NCBI GenBank assembly: GCA_903825645.1
Contig: CAIKBL010000069.1
Span: 1-64,000 of the forward strand
Length of the DNA: 64,000 bases
Reading direction: 5' to 3'
Origin: an uncultured Pseudomonadota bacterium
GTDB taxonomy: Bacteria > Pseudomonadota > Gammaproteobacteria > Ga0077536
The notes beneath the pieces were generated by a model, which saw only the letters and a list, made by a program, of their open reading frames with translations, searched no databases and was not told the origin of the DNA. This document shows, one piece after another, positions 1 to 7,636 of this stretch. The translations under genes were made by a program, and so were the position numbers. How positions within the stretch are numbered: position 1 is the stretch's first letter; every line of letters begins with the position of its first letter.

Positions 1-542
1 GAAAGACTGTCGAATCCCAATCGCCGGGTGCATTCGAGCATCAGGTCGGAGCCAAACAGCTGGTCACCCAATTCGCCGGTAAGCACCACCTCGTCAAACA
101 AGCCAGCCTTGCCGACAGTGCGCTGCACAGTCAGCTTGCCGGCAATCTGCGTGTGATAGAAGGCCGGGTTCTCCATGATGCTGTGACTGGAGAGAAACAC
201 GGTCAGCCGGTCATGCTCATGGACAGGAAGTGCCTTGAGCAAAGCGACCAGCGTCACGGTCGAATCGATTCCGCCCGACCACATGATGTGCAAGTGCGGA
301 TTGGCGGCGAGCAGTTCCTGCGCGCGGGCATCACAGCAGTCAGCGAAGGAAACTCCATGTCTGCCAGCCAGGCTCGCCGGATTTGGCATGGGACAGCAGG
401 CAGCAAAGCGCAGCAAATCAGGTTTGATGGCCAGCCGCGAAGTGGTGACAACGCCCCCAAGGACCTGACGCAGTCCACTGGCCAGTGAATGGCCCGCCAC
501 CAGATTGCGTGCCACCAGCAATTGAGTCGGCAGTTCAGTCAT
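1..542 (-). CDS. Phage-borne asparagine-synthase-like PP-loop protein (partial, runs off the left edge)
   Basis: An open frame starts at ATG 542 and stays open to base 1, so about 180 N-terminal residues are visible and the C-terminus lies outside the window. Residues 89-95 read SGGIDST, the PP-loop that binds ATP pyrophosphate in N-type ATP pyrophosphatases. Residues 156-164 read GELGDQLFG, resembling the GE.ADELFGG segment of the asparagine synthetase C-terminal domain. I infer an ATP-dependent adenylating or amidating enzyme; the substrate is unknown. No glutaminase domain with an N-terminal Cys2 is present, so a true AsnB is unlikely. The start overlaps the end of the upstream 197-residue gene by 8 bp, which places it in the phage tail operon. 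Confidence 0.75.
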   Translation of the reverse strand, partial: MTELPTQLLVARNLVAGHSLASGLRQVLGGVVTTSRLAIKPDLLRFAACCPMPNPASLAGRHGVSFADCCDARAQELLAANPHLHIMWSGGIDSTVTLVALLKALPVHEHDRLTVFLSSHSIMENPAFYHTQIAGKLTVQRTVGKAGLFDEVVLTGELGDQLFGSDLMLECTRRLGFDSL

Positions 543-1128
543 GGCAGCCATACCTCACGAACAGTGAATCGAGGTCGTGGTGATCGCGCGTGGCGCTTAC
601 CTGCGCGAGTGCCTGGAGCCGCCGCACCTCGGATTGCACCAGCGCATCCTGCCGGTCGGCGAACTCAATGCGCACGCGATCTGCTGCTGCGGCAAGTGTC
701 GTGTTCGAGGCCTGCGCCAGTGCGTTCAGCAGCGGAAGCGCTTCTGAATCCTTGCTCGTTTCCAGACGCTGACATTCGACATAGGCCAGGTCGAGCAAGC
801 GATCCTGAAGCGGCAATGCGCCCGGAGCATGGGTCGCACGCTGAGCACGCAAGGCCGCATGCACGCGGTCCATCAACAGAAGTCGCCGGTAGTGGAAGCG
901 GTAGTCCTCCGTATCCGGCGCGGCTGCTTCCGCCACCCCATCACGCAATCGATACCGATAGGGCTTGCGGTAGTTGAAATCGTCTGGCACTTCGCCCCAG
1001 TAATGGAACGGCTCGTAGCGCTCGTCGAGCTCGCGAGCAAGATGCTGCCGGTCGAGATCGACGTAGTTGATGACATAAACGATGACGCCGGTCGGCATGA
1101 AAGCCAGCCCGGCCATTTGTACATACAT
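535..1128 (-). CDS. Phage tail-operon protein of unknown function
   Basis: This 197-residue protein is not recognised. It has an N-terminal hydrophobic stretch, a middle part rich in Tyr, Arg and Asp, and a C-terminal half with predicted helices rich in Ala, Leu and Gln. A strong ribosome binding site (AAAGGAGT) lies 5 nt before the ATG. The gene begins 15 bp after the tail-fibre stop codon and overlaps the following PP-loop gene by 8 bp, so all three are co-transcribed. Its place just behind a tail fibre suggests a tail-fibre assembly or chaperone role, but this is inferred from position only. Confidence 0.7.
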   Translation of the reverse strand: MYVQMAGLAFMPTGVIVYVINYVDLDRQHLARELDERYEPFHYWGEVPDDFNYRKPYRYRLRDGVAEAAAPDTEDYRFHYRRLLLMDRVHAALRAQRATHAPGALPLQDRLLDLAYVECQRLETSKDSEALPLLNALAQASNTTLAAAADRVRIEFADRQDALVQSEVRRLQALAQVSATRDHHDLDSLFVRYGCHD

Positions 1129-1143
1129 GAATGACTCCTTTGA

Positions 1144-1330
1144 TCAACCACCGGGTGGCGGGGGTGGAGGCGGCGGTGGCGGTGGCGGAACCGGCGGAGG
1201 TGGTGGTGGCGGAGGCGGCGGTACCGGCACAGGTGGCGGCGGTGGTGGTGGAACCGGCACGGGTGGTGGCGGCGGTGGTGGCACCGGTGTTGGGGTCGGA
1301 GCCGGCGTCGGTGCCGGTGCTGGTGGTTGG
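1144..1330. repeat. GGT/GGC low-complexity tract encoding polyproline
   Basis: The plus strand is an almost pure series of GGT, GGC, GGA and GGG triplets broken by ACC-GG units. On the minus strand it encodes Pro runs separated by Val-Pro-Val. The triplet periodicity and the varied third bases show selection or expansion at the protein level. Translation of such Pro runs in bacteria would depend on EF-P. Confidence 0.85.
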
Positions 1331-1643
1331 TAGGCCGCCAGCGCAGACGCAATCGCCACGTTGACCATGTTTTGAATGGTCGGCAGCTCTGCGGCAATCG
1401 CCGCGCGAATCAATGCCTCTACGGCCAGCGTGAGCTGGTTAAGGCTGTTGCGATCCGGCGCGAGGCCGCCCGCGACAATGGCGTTGCGAATCTCTTCGCT
1501 GATCTGAAAGAACCAGTAATCCCCGGGTGTGGTGGCCGGTGTATTGGTCGCCGGGTTGCCTCGGTCGGGTAACCAATGGACGGATTGCTTGGCACGGCAG
1601 GTGGCGTTTGGGCAGCATTGGCTTCCCATACTCGGTTGTCCAT
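1144..1643 (-). pseudogene. Phage tail-fibre-like protein with polyproline C-terminus, frameshifted
   Basis: Translation from ATG 1643 (preceded by TAGGAG) gives MDNRVWEANAAQ and then ...SIGYPTE before falling into a wrong frame. A second frame resumes as GNPATNTPATTPGDYWFFQ, continues with a helical segment and ends in runs of 7 to 12 prolines, stopping at 1144. The two parts join into one plausible Mu-like tail-fibre N-terminus if a single G is restored at 1559-1560, where the minus strand reads GAGGCAAC instead of GAGGGCAAC. Either a real one-base deletion inactivated the gene or this is a sequence error. It lies between the DUF2313 gene and the 197-residue gene, the usual tail-fibre position. 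A normal globular receptor-binding C-terminus is absent. Confidence 0.65.
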
Positions 1644-1662
1644 GAAATCTCCTACAGTTCGT

Positions 1663-2292
1663 TCACGTATAGCTAAACAGCAAGGTGGTGTGCGCGGGCT
1701 TGATGCGTCGCATGACGCACTCAAGCAAGGTGTTGCCCCAGGCAGCCAGCGGATCGGATACGCGACCGTTGACGGTGAGCGTGGTTTTCGTGTCCCCCAC
1801 GGGCGTGGTGATCGTCCAAACGTAAATCCAGCCGTTATTGGCCAGCGGGTTGTTCACCGGCGAGATGACGGTGTCGACTTCTTTCCAACCCTCAGTGATC
1901 GCGATGGCAAAACCCATCGCCCGCGCCACGGCGATGAAATAGGCACGTGACTGACCGCCAACCTGCACGAGTTTGGAAACCAGTGCGGCTTGCAGTTGCG
2001 GCTGCATCTGTTGGCCGCCAAGCGCAATCACACACGGATCTGGTAGGCCTGCGACGCGCTCCCAGTCGGCGAACAGTTCAGATGTCGTGCGCGGATCGGC
2101 CTCCTCGATGAGTTGCCACGCGCGCGTATCCAGCCGCGCCAGTTCCTGCGCAAGCCCCGTAAACAAACGGGTAATGCCCGCATCAGGGTCATCGGTCCAT
2201 GCAGGCCCGTAGGGCAGCAACTGCTGCAACAACGTCTGATAGTCGGTCGCCGCCAGCGGCTTGCTAACCTGGTTGGTCACCGCCGAGCTCAT
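1663..2292 (-). CDS. DUF2313 (YmfQ / Mu gp48-like) phage tail protein
   Basis: This protein of about 209 residues has the typical YmfQ/Mu gp48 pattern: an early LLQQLLPYGPAW segment, then a run containing DPRT...LFADWERVAGLPDPC, and a C-terminal region ending in the conserved KPAHTTLLFSY. Members are baseplate or tail-tip proteins encoded directly after baseplate J. The frame is open to 2388, but the upstream J gene ends at 2301, so ATG 2292 (or GTG 2310, overlapping the J stop) is more plausible than the longest start. It is followed by the tail-fibre gene, the order seen in Mu-like phages. Confidence 0.8.
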   Translation of the reverse strand: MSSAVTNQVSKPLAATDYQTLLQQLLPYGPAWTDDPDAGITRLFTGLAQELARLDTRAWQLIEEADPRTTSELFADWERVAGLPDPCVIALGGQQMQPQLQAALVSKLVQVGGQSRAYFIAVARAMGFAIAITEGWKEVDTVISPVNNPLANNGWIYVWTITTPVGDTKTTLTVNGRVSDPLAAWGNTLLECVMRRIKPAHTTLLFSYT

Positions 2293-2300
2293 TGGCGTGT

Positions 2301-3248
2301 TTACAGCCACGTCACGCTCCCCATGACCGGGATCTGGCCGGCGGACATGACGATGTTGGCAGCAGGCGTTATCAGGACGTAGTCCCACTCTCCAGCCGCA
2401 GCCGAGATGGCCGACCGCATATGCGAGAGCAGGATCGTGCCCCCGGGCTGCCCCTCGCGTGCCAGCAGATCAGCCAGTTCAGCCGTGACCGCTCTTTGTT
2501 CGGCCAGGGTATCGGGGCTCAATCCCTCAACTGTGAAATTGACTGGCACTGCGACAGGCGCGTAGACGGTCACATGGGCTGTCACCGGGCGCAGGCCATC
2601 GATGAAATTCGCTATTGCCGCAATCTGTGCTGCAGTCGGCAGGATTGCGGCGCCGATGCCATTGCCGTCGCACACAAAGGCAACGCCGACGGCGCCCTGG
2701 CCGAATTGTTCCGGCACACACCATGCCCTGGTGGCTCCACCGCCCGGGGCAGCCAAGGTCCATTGCACGTAGTCGTTGGCATCTCCACCCTGGGGCGGCT
2801 GTTGAATGCGATTGAGCAAGCGCGCACGCAGGCTGTCGTCTGATTCGAGATCGCTGCCACCCGAAAGCGGCCCGAGCGTGGCAGCTGTCTGCACGCCGAG
2901 AATGGGCGTGACCAGATTGACGGTTTGGTTGGCGTAGCCATTACCGGTAGCGGCAGGAGTGACGGCGGCAACGGATGCTGTGGCAAGATTTCCAGAAACC
3001 GTGATGTCGGTCGTGGTTTGAAACTGCGTGCCATCAAGCGTCTGCACCAGGGTGCCAGCCGGGATGTCGGCAGCACCGGGCGTCACCGTGAAGGCAATGC
3101 TGCCCGTGGCAGGTGTGGCGACCAGTCGCTGCACACCCCAGACGGATGCCCAGCGCTCCAGAAACTCGGCTTCGGCGGTGTCAATGATGATCTGGCGACT
3201 GATCCATTCGATGAAGCCGTACAGGCCATGTGCAACAGCAGTTTCCAA
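2301..3248 (-). CDS. Baseplate J/gp47 family protein, N-terminally truncated
   Basis: The 315-residue frame matches the baseplate J family: an AHGLYGFIEW segment near the start, a central GSDLESDDSLRARLLNRIQ, and a C-terminal domain before DUF2313. Intact members have about 40-50 more residues before the AHGLYG segment. Here the frame is closed by TAA immediately before the TTG at 3248, so the N-terminus is missing and the gene is probably non-functional. The break lies about 220 bp from the 3' end of ssrA, a common phage integration site. I read it as the edge of a decayed prophage. Confidence 0.8.
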   Translation of the reverse strand: METAVAHGLYGFIEWISRQIIIDTAEAEFLERWASVWGVQRLVATPATGSIAFTVTPGAADIPAGTLVQTLDGTQFQTTTDITVSGNLATASVAAVTPAATGNGYANQTVNLVTPILGVQTAATLGPLSGGSDLESDDSLRARLLNRIQQPPQGGDANDYVQWTLAAPGGGATRAWCVPEQFGQGAVGVAFVCDGNGIGAAILPTAAQIAAIANFIDGLRPVTAHVTVYAPVAVPVNFTVEGLSPDTLAEQRAVTAELADLLAREGQPGGTILLSHMRSAISAAAGEWDYVLITPAANIVMSAGQIPVMGSVTWL

Positions 3249-3426
3249 TTACAACCCATAAGGCGCAAACCCGTATGATTACTGGATGCGGTGTCAAAAG
3301 CGCTCGCGAGGCAAACAGAGAAAACCGCGAGCAGAGAGACCGCCAACGTGCAAAAACTTGCTTGGTAGCGCAGGTGACGCGCGCGAGGCAATGGCCGGAA
3401 ACCGCCCCAACACTGGGGCTTCGAGC

Positions 3427-3457
3427 AAAAAAAATCCCAACCGATAAGAGTTGAGAT
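3427..3457 (-). terminator. Rho-independent terminator of ssrA
   Basis: On the minus strand ATCTCAAC pairs with GTTGGGAT (8 bp, one G-U) around an 8-nt loop, followed by a run of Ts. It starts 10 nt after the tmRNA CCA end. Confidence 0.85.
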
Positions 3458-3466
3458 TTCAAATAA

Positions 3467-3825
3467 TGGTGGAGGCGGCGGGAATCGAACCCGCGTCCGC
3501 AAGCCCTCTGCCGTCGGTTCTACATGTGTATCCGGTCTATTGTTTTAACCGTGCGCCACCCGACAGGCAGGGAAAACGCACAGCGAGCCCGTGAGTTTTA
3601 GCGAGTTGGCGCCGGGCACGCCGCGTCGCGATCCGGTGAGATATGACGCCCGAAACCTGAACGCACCAGCACGGCTTCAGTCGGACGGCACCCTACTGGG
3701 TTTTAAGCAGCGAGTGCGTAGTTGTCGTCGTTGGCAACTAATAGATTGCAGATGGATTTACGAGGTAACTGCGCCTCGACATGCCCCTTCGGTTTCGCGA
3801 CCCACGTCGAATCCAAGTCGCCCCC
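3467..3825 (-). ncRNA. ssrA: tmRNA (SsrA)
   Basis: The 5' end reads GGGGGCGACTTGGATTCGAC and the 3' end closes a tRNA-like acceptor ending in CCA at 3467, with GGTTCGATTCCCGCC as the T arm. The internal reading frame (3703-3735) encodes the tag ANDDNYALAA followed by TAA. Length is about 359 nt, normal for a one-piece tmRNA. It rescues stalled ribosomes and tags the incomplete peptide for proteolysis. The 3' end faces a prophage remnant, as often occurs because phages integrate at ssrA. Confidence 0.97.
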
Positions 3826-3838
3826 AAAGTCAGCGGTC

Positions 3839-3868
3839 AGCATACGCGCATCGACTGGTTCAGCGCAA
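3839..3868 (-). promoter_or_regulatory. Probable sigma-70 promoter of ssrA
   Basis: On the minus strand TTGCGC (3868-3863) and TATGCT (3844-3839) are separated by 18 bp. The -10 ends 13 nt before the tmRNA 5' end, slightly long but acceptable. Confidence 0.5.
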
Positions 3869-4690
3869 CGCGAAACCTCACGAACTGTTGAATACGGTCG
3901 CGTGTCCGGATAAAAAAACAAGTCGATGAACGATTCGAAGGCGATAGATTATTGCCATAATCACCGCGTATGCGACCGGTGACGCGCGGACCCCGAAAAA
4001 ATGTGTAAGCGGCCTCGAACATGGCGCAGCCGACGGCGGTAAAGACAGGCACGACAGCCGCCTCGGCGAGGCATCTTTTTCTCCGAGCTGCGCGGCTTTT
4101 TGCGAAGAGCAAGTCATTACGGGCGAGGATTCTCCGCCGCCGTTCGCTGAATGGTATAGCGATGGGCCTCAGCGGCGTCGCAATGAATGCGGACTCATCG
4201 CCCTGATCCTTAAGCGATCTTTTTTGGCCACACGACTTCGATGATCGAGACCCGTCGCTGTGCTAAAAAGCAGGCGTGCATGGGGATCTCGTTATCGATT
4301 TTCTTTGACTGTGAAAGCTCAATTCGGAAGTTGTCCGCACCGGTCAGGACGCCGGAGACACCATGTTTTACGTCCCGATTTGGTTGTCTGAACCCCACGG
4401 ACTGCGCGCCGCCTGAACTGGCGATGTCAGACCGTCAGCGGAAGCCGGCACCCCCGTCTTGCCTGAGATCGCCTCATCGTCGTCTTACGACTTCTCTCGA
4501 AGCGGTGGAACCCACAAAAGAGGCGCGGCGTTTCTATTCGATTTCGCTAAAGGAAGACAGAGAGGCGAGGTTGTGGGTTCCCGCGCGATTGGTTTTAGGG
4601 AAGGCAGGACGTTTTGACTACGTTTTGGCGCCCTCCTGTGCGATTTGTGCGCAGCGCGATATTGTTCGTCCTTCCGCCGGTCCCGAAGAG
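3869..4690. other. About 0.8 kb without a convincing gene between ssrA and 6S RNA
   Basis: Frames here are short and lack a recognisable family. The best candidate is a 62-residue minus-strand frame at 4210-4398 (…ACFLAQRRVSIIEVVWPKK), which ends cleanly but has no known homologue I can name. A perfect 11-bp inverted repeat, GGAACCCACAA at 4507-4517 and its complement at 4571-4581, encloses 53 nt. The fau (ygfA) gene that follows 6S RNA in many gammaproteobacteria is not here. Confidence 0.5.
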
Positions 4691-4717
4691 CCGGTGATCC
4701 TGAAGATCCCTCACCGG
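4691..4717 (-). terminator. Hairpin behind 6S RNA
   Basis: CCGGTGA at 4691-4697 pairs with TCACCGG at 4711-4717, 8 nt after the 6S RNA 3' end. There is no T-run, so a processing or Rho-linked role is as likely as intrinsic termination. Confidence 0.4.
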
Positions 4718-4724
4718 AGGGAGA

Positions 4725-4911
4725 GGTGTTCTCCGCAATGCCGCTGCAGGCCGTAATCTTGAACCAAAGGCTCAAGATGGGGACTTCTCGGAGTGAATCA
4801 GGCTTCCCGCTGACGCGGGCATGCACAACATCACTGCCAGATCGGTCCCGAGTGGTAGCAAATATAGGCTCAAGGATCTCGAACCCGCTGGCAAACACCA
4901 CAGAGAACACC
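4725..4911 (-). ncRNA. ssrS: 6S RNA (SsrS)
   Basis: On the minus strand the ends pair as GGTGTTCTC with GAGAACACC, and the 3' arm contains the conserved CTTGAGCCTTTGGTTCAAG hairpin followed by a GCCTGCAGCGGCA segment, as in E. coli 6S RNA. The 187-nt length matches the family (184 nt in E. coli). 6S RNA mimics an open promoter and sequesters sigma-70 RNA polymerase in stationary phase. It lies directly downstream of zapA, the classical gammaproteobacterial location, with its own TATAAT box about 18 bp upstream. Confidence 0.92.
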
Positions 4912-4928
4912 AAACTCAAAGCGTCAAA

Positions 4929-4934
4929 ATTATA
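4929..4934 (-). promoter_or_regulatory. -10 box of the ssrS promoter
   Basis: A perfect TATAAT on the minus strand (4934-4929) lies between zapA and 6S RNA. No good -35 is visible 17 bp upstream. Expected transcription start is near 4921, a few bases before the paired 5' end. Confidence 0.6.
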
Positions 4935-4957
4935 CCCATGGCGATGGCTATGCGCGC

Positions 4958-5311
4958 CTACTCGACCTCAACCATCTTCGCCGCTGAAGGCGCAGCCGGA
5001 AGTTCGTAGAGTTTGCCACGCGCAAGTGCTGATTTTATTTTGGACTGAATCCGTTCGATTCCCGCGCCTACCTCAGTGCCCACCGCGTCATTCTTGCGCC
5101 GATAATCCAGATATTCGTGCGCTATGTTCAAGGCAGCCATGACCGATACTCTTTCGCTACCGATCACTTTTCCACTGTCGCGTTGCTCGCGTAGCTTATT
5201 GTTCAGGAATTCGACGGAGGCAAAAAGTGCTTCACGCTCATCCTCCGCGCACCCAACCACGTAGTCTTTGTCCATGATCGTGACGGTTATCGGTTTGACT
5301 GGCGCATTCAT
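4958..5311 (-). CDS. zapA: Cell division protein ZapA
   Basis: This 117-residue protein opens with PITVTIMDKDYVVGC and continues with EFLNNKLREQRDSGKVIGSE...ALNIAHEYLD, the ZapA signature. It contains an N-terminal alpha/beta domain and a long C-terminal helix that forms a coiled-coil tetramer. ZapA bundles FtsZ filaments at midcell. It follows the TIGR02449 coiled-coil gene by 8 bp and precedes 6S RNA, an arrangement conserved in gammaproteobacteria. Length is slightly above the E. coli protein (109 residues) because of a short C-terminal tail. Confidence 0.95.
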   Translation of the reverse strand: MNAPVKPITVTIMDKDYVVGCAEDEREALFASVEFLNNKLREQRDSGKVIGSERVSVMAALNIAHEYLDYRRKNDAVGTEVGAGIERIQSKIKSALARGKLYELPAAPSAAKMVEVE

Positions 5312-5319
5312 GATGGGGC

Positions 5320-5541
5320 TTAACGTGATTCCATGGCTTTCAGTCTTGCGATCATCGCTTCGACTCGGCTTCGGGCCTGTTCCGTCTTATCGATCAGCGT
5401 CGCGCGCTCCGCGGCCAACACCGTTTGTTGGCTGCGCAGGGCCTCATTTTCGTTCGCGAGAGTCTCCACCGTACGGATCAACTCATCGACGCGCGCTTCA
5501 AGCGAGGCAATATCAAGATGGTCTTTATGCAACTCGGGCAT
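5320..5541 (-). CDS. ZapB-like coiled-coil protein (TIGR02449 family)
   Basis: A 73-residue protein that is almost entirely heptad coiled coil: LEARVDELIRTVETLANENE followed by further Leu, Ile and Ala heptads and ending in RLKAMESR. The length and position immediately before zapA match the TIGR02449 family, which is thought to act in divisome organisation like ZapB. It is the first gene of a two-gene operon driven by the promoter at 5583-5611. Confidence 0.85.
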   Translation of the reverse strand: MPELHKDHLDIASLEARVDELIRTVETLANENEALRSQQTVLAAERATLIDKTEQARSRVEAMIARLKAMESR

Positions 5542-5582
5542 GGTCCGACAGCTATGTTTATGCGCTTGCGCGCGCTGTAGGC

Positions 5583-5611
5583 AATATAGAGCCGCCCCCG
5601 GAAGTGGTCAA
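5583..5611 (-). promoter_or_regulatory. Sigma-70 promoter of the zapB-like/zapA operon
   Basis: Minus-strand TTGACC (5611-5606) and TATATT (5588-5583) are separated by exactly 17 bp. The -10 ends 41 nt before the ATG at 5541. Confidence 0.75.
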
Positions 5612-5736
5612 CCGCGCGACGCCAAGATGGGCGGCATTGTCGCGCATTTGCCACAATACATCTGCCAAGTGTGGCTTCCTGTCGGTTCCTTGCTCGTGGG
5701 ATAATTAACGCACTTTCGACACGGCAGAAATGATAC

Positions 5737-6303
5737 ATGATCCAGATCTCCTCTCGCACTTTCTACACATCAGTTTCCACTGCCCTTGGCCGGCTCGACA
5801 GCGATGTAGATCCCGCGGAATGTCACGGGATGTTGTGCGGCCTCCTCTGCAGCCCGGAGGGCTTCGAGACGGGCACGTGGTTACAGCATTTGACGGGTTA
5901 CTCGGAAGGCTCGGTCACTGAGTTACCGACGGGTGATCCGCTCAATGAACTGCTCCGAAACACCTTGAAGGGCATCGATTCACAAGAATTTGGGTTTGAA
6001 CTGTTACTGCCGGATGATGACGAACCGCTGATGGTGCGTACAGACGCCCTTGGCGGCTGGTGCCGCGGTTTTCTGTCGGGCTTCGGCATTTCTCGGGGGG
6101 CAGCCGCCACCAGCGCTGAGAGCCAGGAGTTTCTTGGCGATATCTACCAAATAAGCCGGGTTGATCCAAACGATAATGAGGACGAAGTGAGCGAAAGCGC
6201 GTTTCAGGAGATCGTTGAGTACGCCCGCATGGGCGCTATTCTCTTGCGGGAGGAAAACCGGCAAGTGACGGCGGACGTTTTTGATCCCGCCCGCCTGCAT
6301 TAG
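5737..6303 (+). CDS. ygfB: UPF0149 family protein YgfB
   Basis: A 188-residue member of the YgfB/YecA family, with CHGMLCGLLC near residues 29-38 and GWCRGFLSGF near 105-114, both hallmarks of the fold. The biochemical role is poorly defined; in Pseudomonas YgfB has been linked to control of ampDh3 and beta-lactam resistance. It is the first gene of the operon that continues with pepP, ubiH, ubiI and purC. A GATAAT box at 5700-5705 may be its promoter. Confidence 0.9.
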   Translation: MIQISSRTFYTSVSTALGRLDSDVDPAECHGMLCGLLCSPEGFETGTWLQHLTGYSEGSVTELPTGDPLNELLRNTLKGIDSQEFGFELLLPDDDEPLMVRTDALGGWCRGFLSGFGISRGAAATSAESQEFLGDIYQISRVDPNDNEDEVSESAFQEIVEYARMGAILLREENRQVTADVFDPARLH

Positions 6304-6316
6304 TCCGCCATCCCGC

Positions 6317-7636
6317 ATGGATAAAAAAGAATTCGCCCGTCGTCGTAAGCGCTTGATGGATATGGTGAACCACGGTGGCATCGCCATTCAGCCCACGGCC
6401 CCGGAACGCATTCGTAACCGAGATATTTATTATCCTTTTCGGCCGGACAGTGATTTTTTCTATCTAACGGGCTTTCCGGAGCCAGAAGCCGTTCTGGTGT
6501 TGGTTCCCGATCGCCCGCAGGGCGAGTGTGTGCTGTTCTGTCGGGAAAAAAATGCGGAAGCAGAGACATGGCACGGCACGCGTCATGGCCTCGAAGGCGC
6601 CTGCGAGTTGTACGGAGCGGATGACGCGTTCCCCATTTCTGACATGGATGACATTTTGCCCGGTCTGCTCGAGAACCGCGGCCGTATCTATTACACCATG
6701 GGACGCTACCAGGACTTTGATCAAAGACTGGTCGGCTGGCTGAACCAGATCTCGAACAAGAGTCGGGCCGGCGTGCATGCGCCGGACCAGTTCAATTCCC
6801 TTGCACATTATGTGCACGAGATGCGGCTCTATAAGAGTCGCGAAGAAATTAAAACGATGCGCCGCTCCGCCCAGATCGCGTCCGCCGGGCATCGTCGCGC
6901 CATGCAGATCTGTCAGCCCGGCTTGTATGAATATCAAATCGAAGCGGAACTGCTCCATAGTTTCGTGCAACAAGGTGCACGCTCGCCCGCTTATCCCTGC
7001 ATTGTGGGCGGGGGAGCCAACAGTTGCATTCTCCACTACACGGAAAATAACGATTTATTGCGCGATGGCGACTTACTCCTGGTCGACGCGGGAGCGGAAC
7101 TTGAAAACTACGCCAGCGATGTTTCGCGCACCTATCCCGTGAACGGCCGTTTCACGCCTGAGCAGCGCGCGATTTATGAGATTGTATTAGAAGCGCAGTT
7201 TGCCGCGATTGCGGCCGTGCGCCCCGGTAACAGTTGGAATGATCCCCACGAGGCGGCTGTCGAAGTCATCACGAAGGGACTGGTCGATGTCGGGATTCTC
7301 AAGGGTCGGTGGCGCACCATGCTGCGGGACGAAGCCTATCGACCCTATTACATGCACCGGACTAGTCATTGGCTTGGCATGGATGTCCACGATGTGGGGG
7401 AGTACAAAGTCGGGGATGAGTGGCGGATGTTCGAGCCGGGGATGGTCACCACAGTGGAGCCGGGTCTTTACCTGTCACCCGCGCTGAAGGGACTTGCCAA
7501 GCGCTGGTGGAATATCGGCATCCGTATTGAAGACGATGTTCTGGTGACGGCGGATGGACACGAGGTGCTGAGCGCGGGCGCACCGAAGACCGTCGAGGAT
7601 ATTGAAATGACGATGCGGCAGGCCGGGCGGGCGTGA
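6317..7636 (+). CDS. pepP: Xaa-Pro aminopeptidase (aminopeptidase P)
   Basis: A 439-residue M24B metallopeptidase that removes N-terminal residues linked to proline. The N-terminal creatinase-like domain contains YPFRPDSDFFYLTGF, and the C-terminal pita-bread domain contains LLVDAGAE...SDVSRTYPV, HRTSHWLGMDVHDVG and TTVEPGLY, which supply the Asp, Asp, His, Glu and Glu ligands of the two Mn ions. The frame is open from 6281, but ATG 6317, after the ygfB stop at 6303, matches the E. coli N-terminus. Its stop overlaps the GTG start of ubiH by 4 bp. Confidence 0.96.
   Translation: MDKKEFARRRKRLMDMVNHGGIAIQPTAPERIRNRDIYYPFRPDSDFFYLTGFPEPEAVLVLVPDRPQGECVLFCREKNAEAETWHGTRHGLEGACELYGADDAFPISDMDDILPGLLENRGRIYYTMGRYQDFDQRLVGWLNQISNKSRAGVHAPDQFNSLAHYVHEMRLYKSREEIKTMRRSAQIASAGHRRAMQICQPGLYEYQIEAELLHSFVQQGARSPAYPCIVGGGANSCILHYTENNDLLRDGDLLLVDAGAELENYASDVSRTYPVNGRFTPEQRAIYEIVLEAQFAAIAAVRPGNSWNDPHEAAVEVITKGLVDVGILKGRWRTMLRDEAYRPYYMHRTSHWLGMDVHDVGEYKVGDEWRMFEPGMVTTVEPGLYLSPALKGLAKRWWNIGIRIEDDVLVTADGHEVLSAGAPKTVEDIEMTMRQAGRA

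Noticed and set aside
1144-1330. GGT/GGC tract as a CRISPR or satellite repeat
   Set aside because: Triplet repeat in frame with a coding sequence; no spacer-repeat structure.
4485-4919. 144-codon minus-strand frame overlapping 6S RNA
   Set aside because: It covers the conserved structured RNA and its translation is not protein-like.
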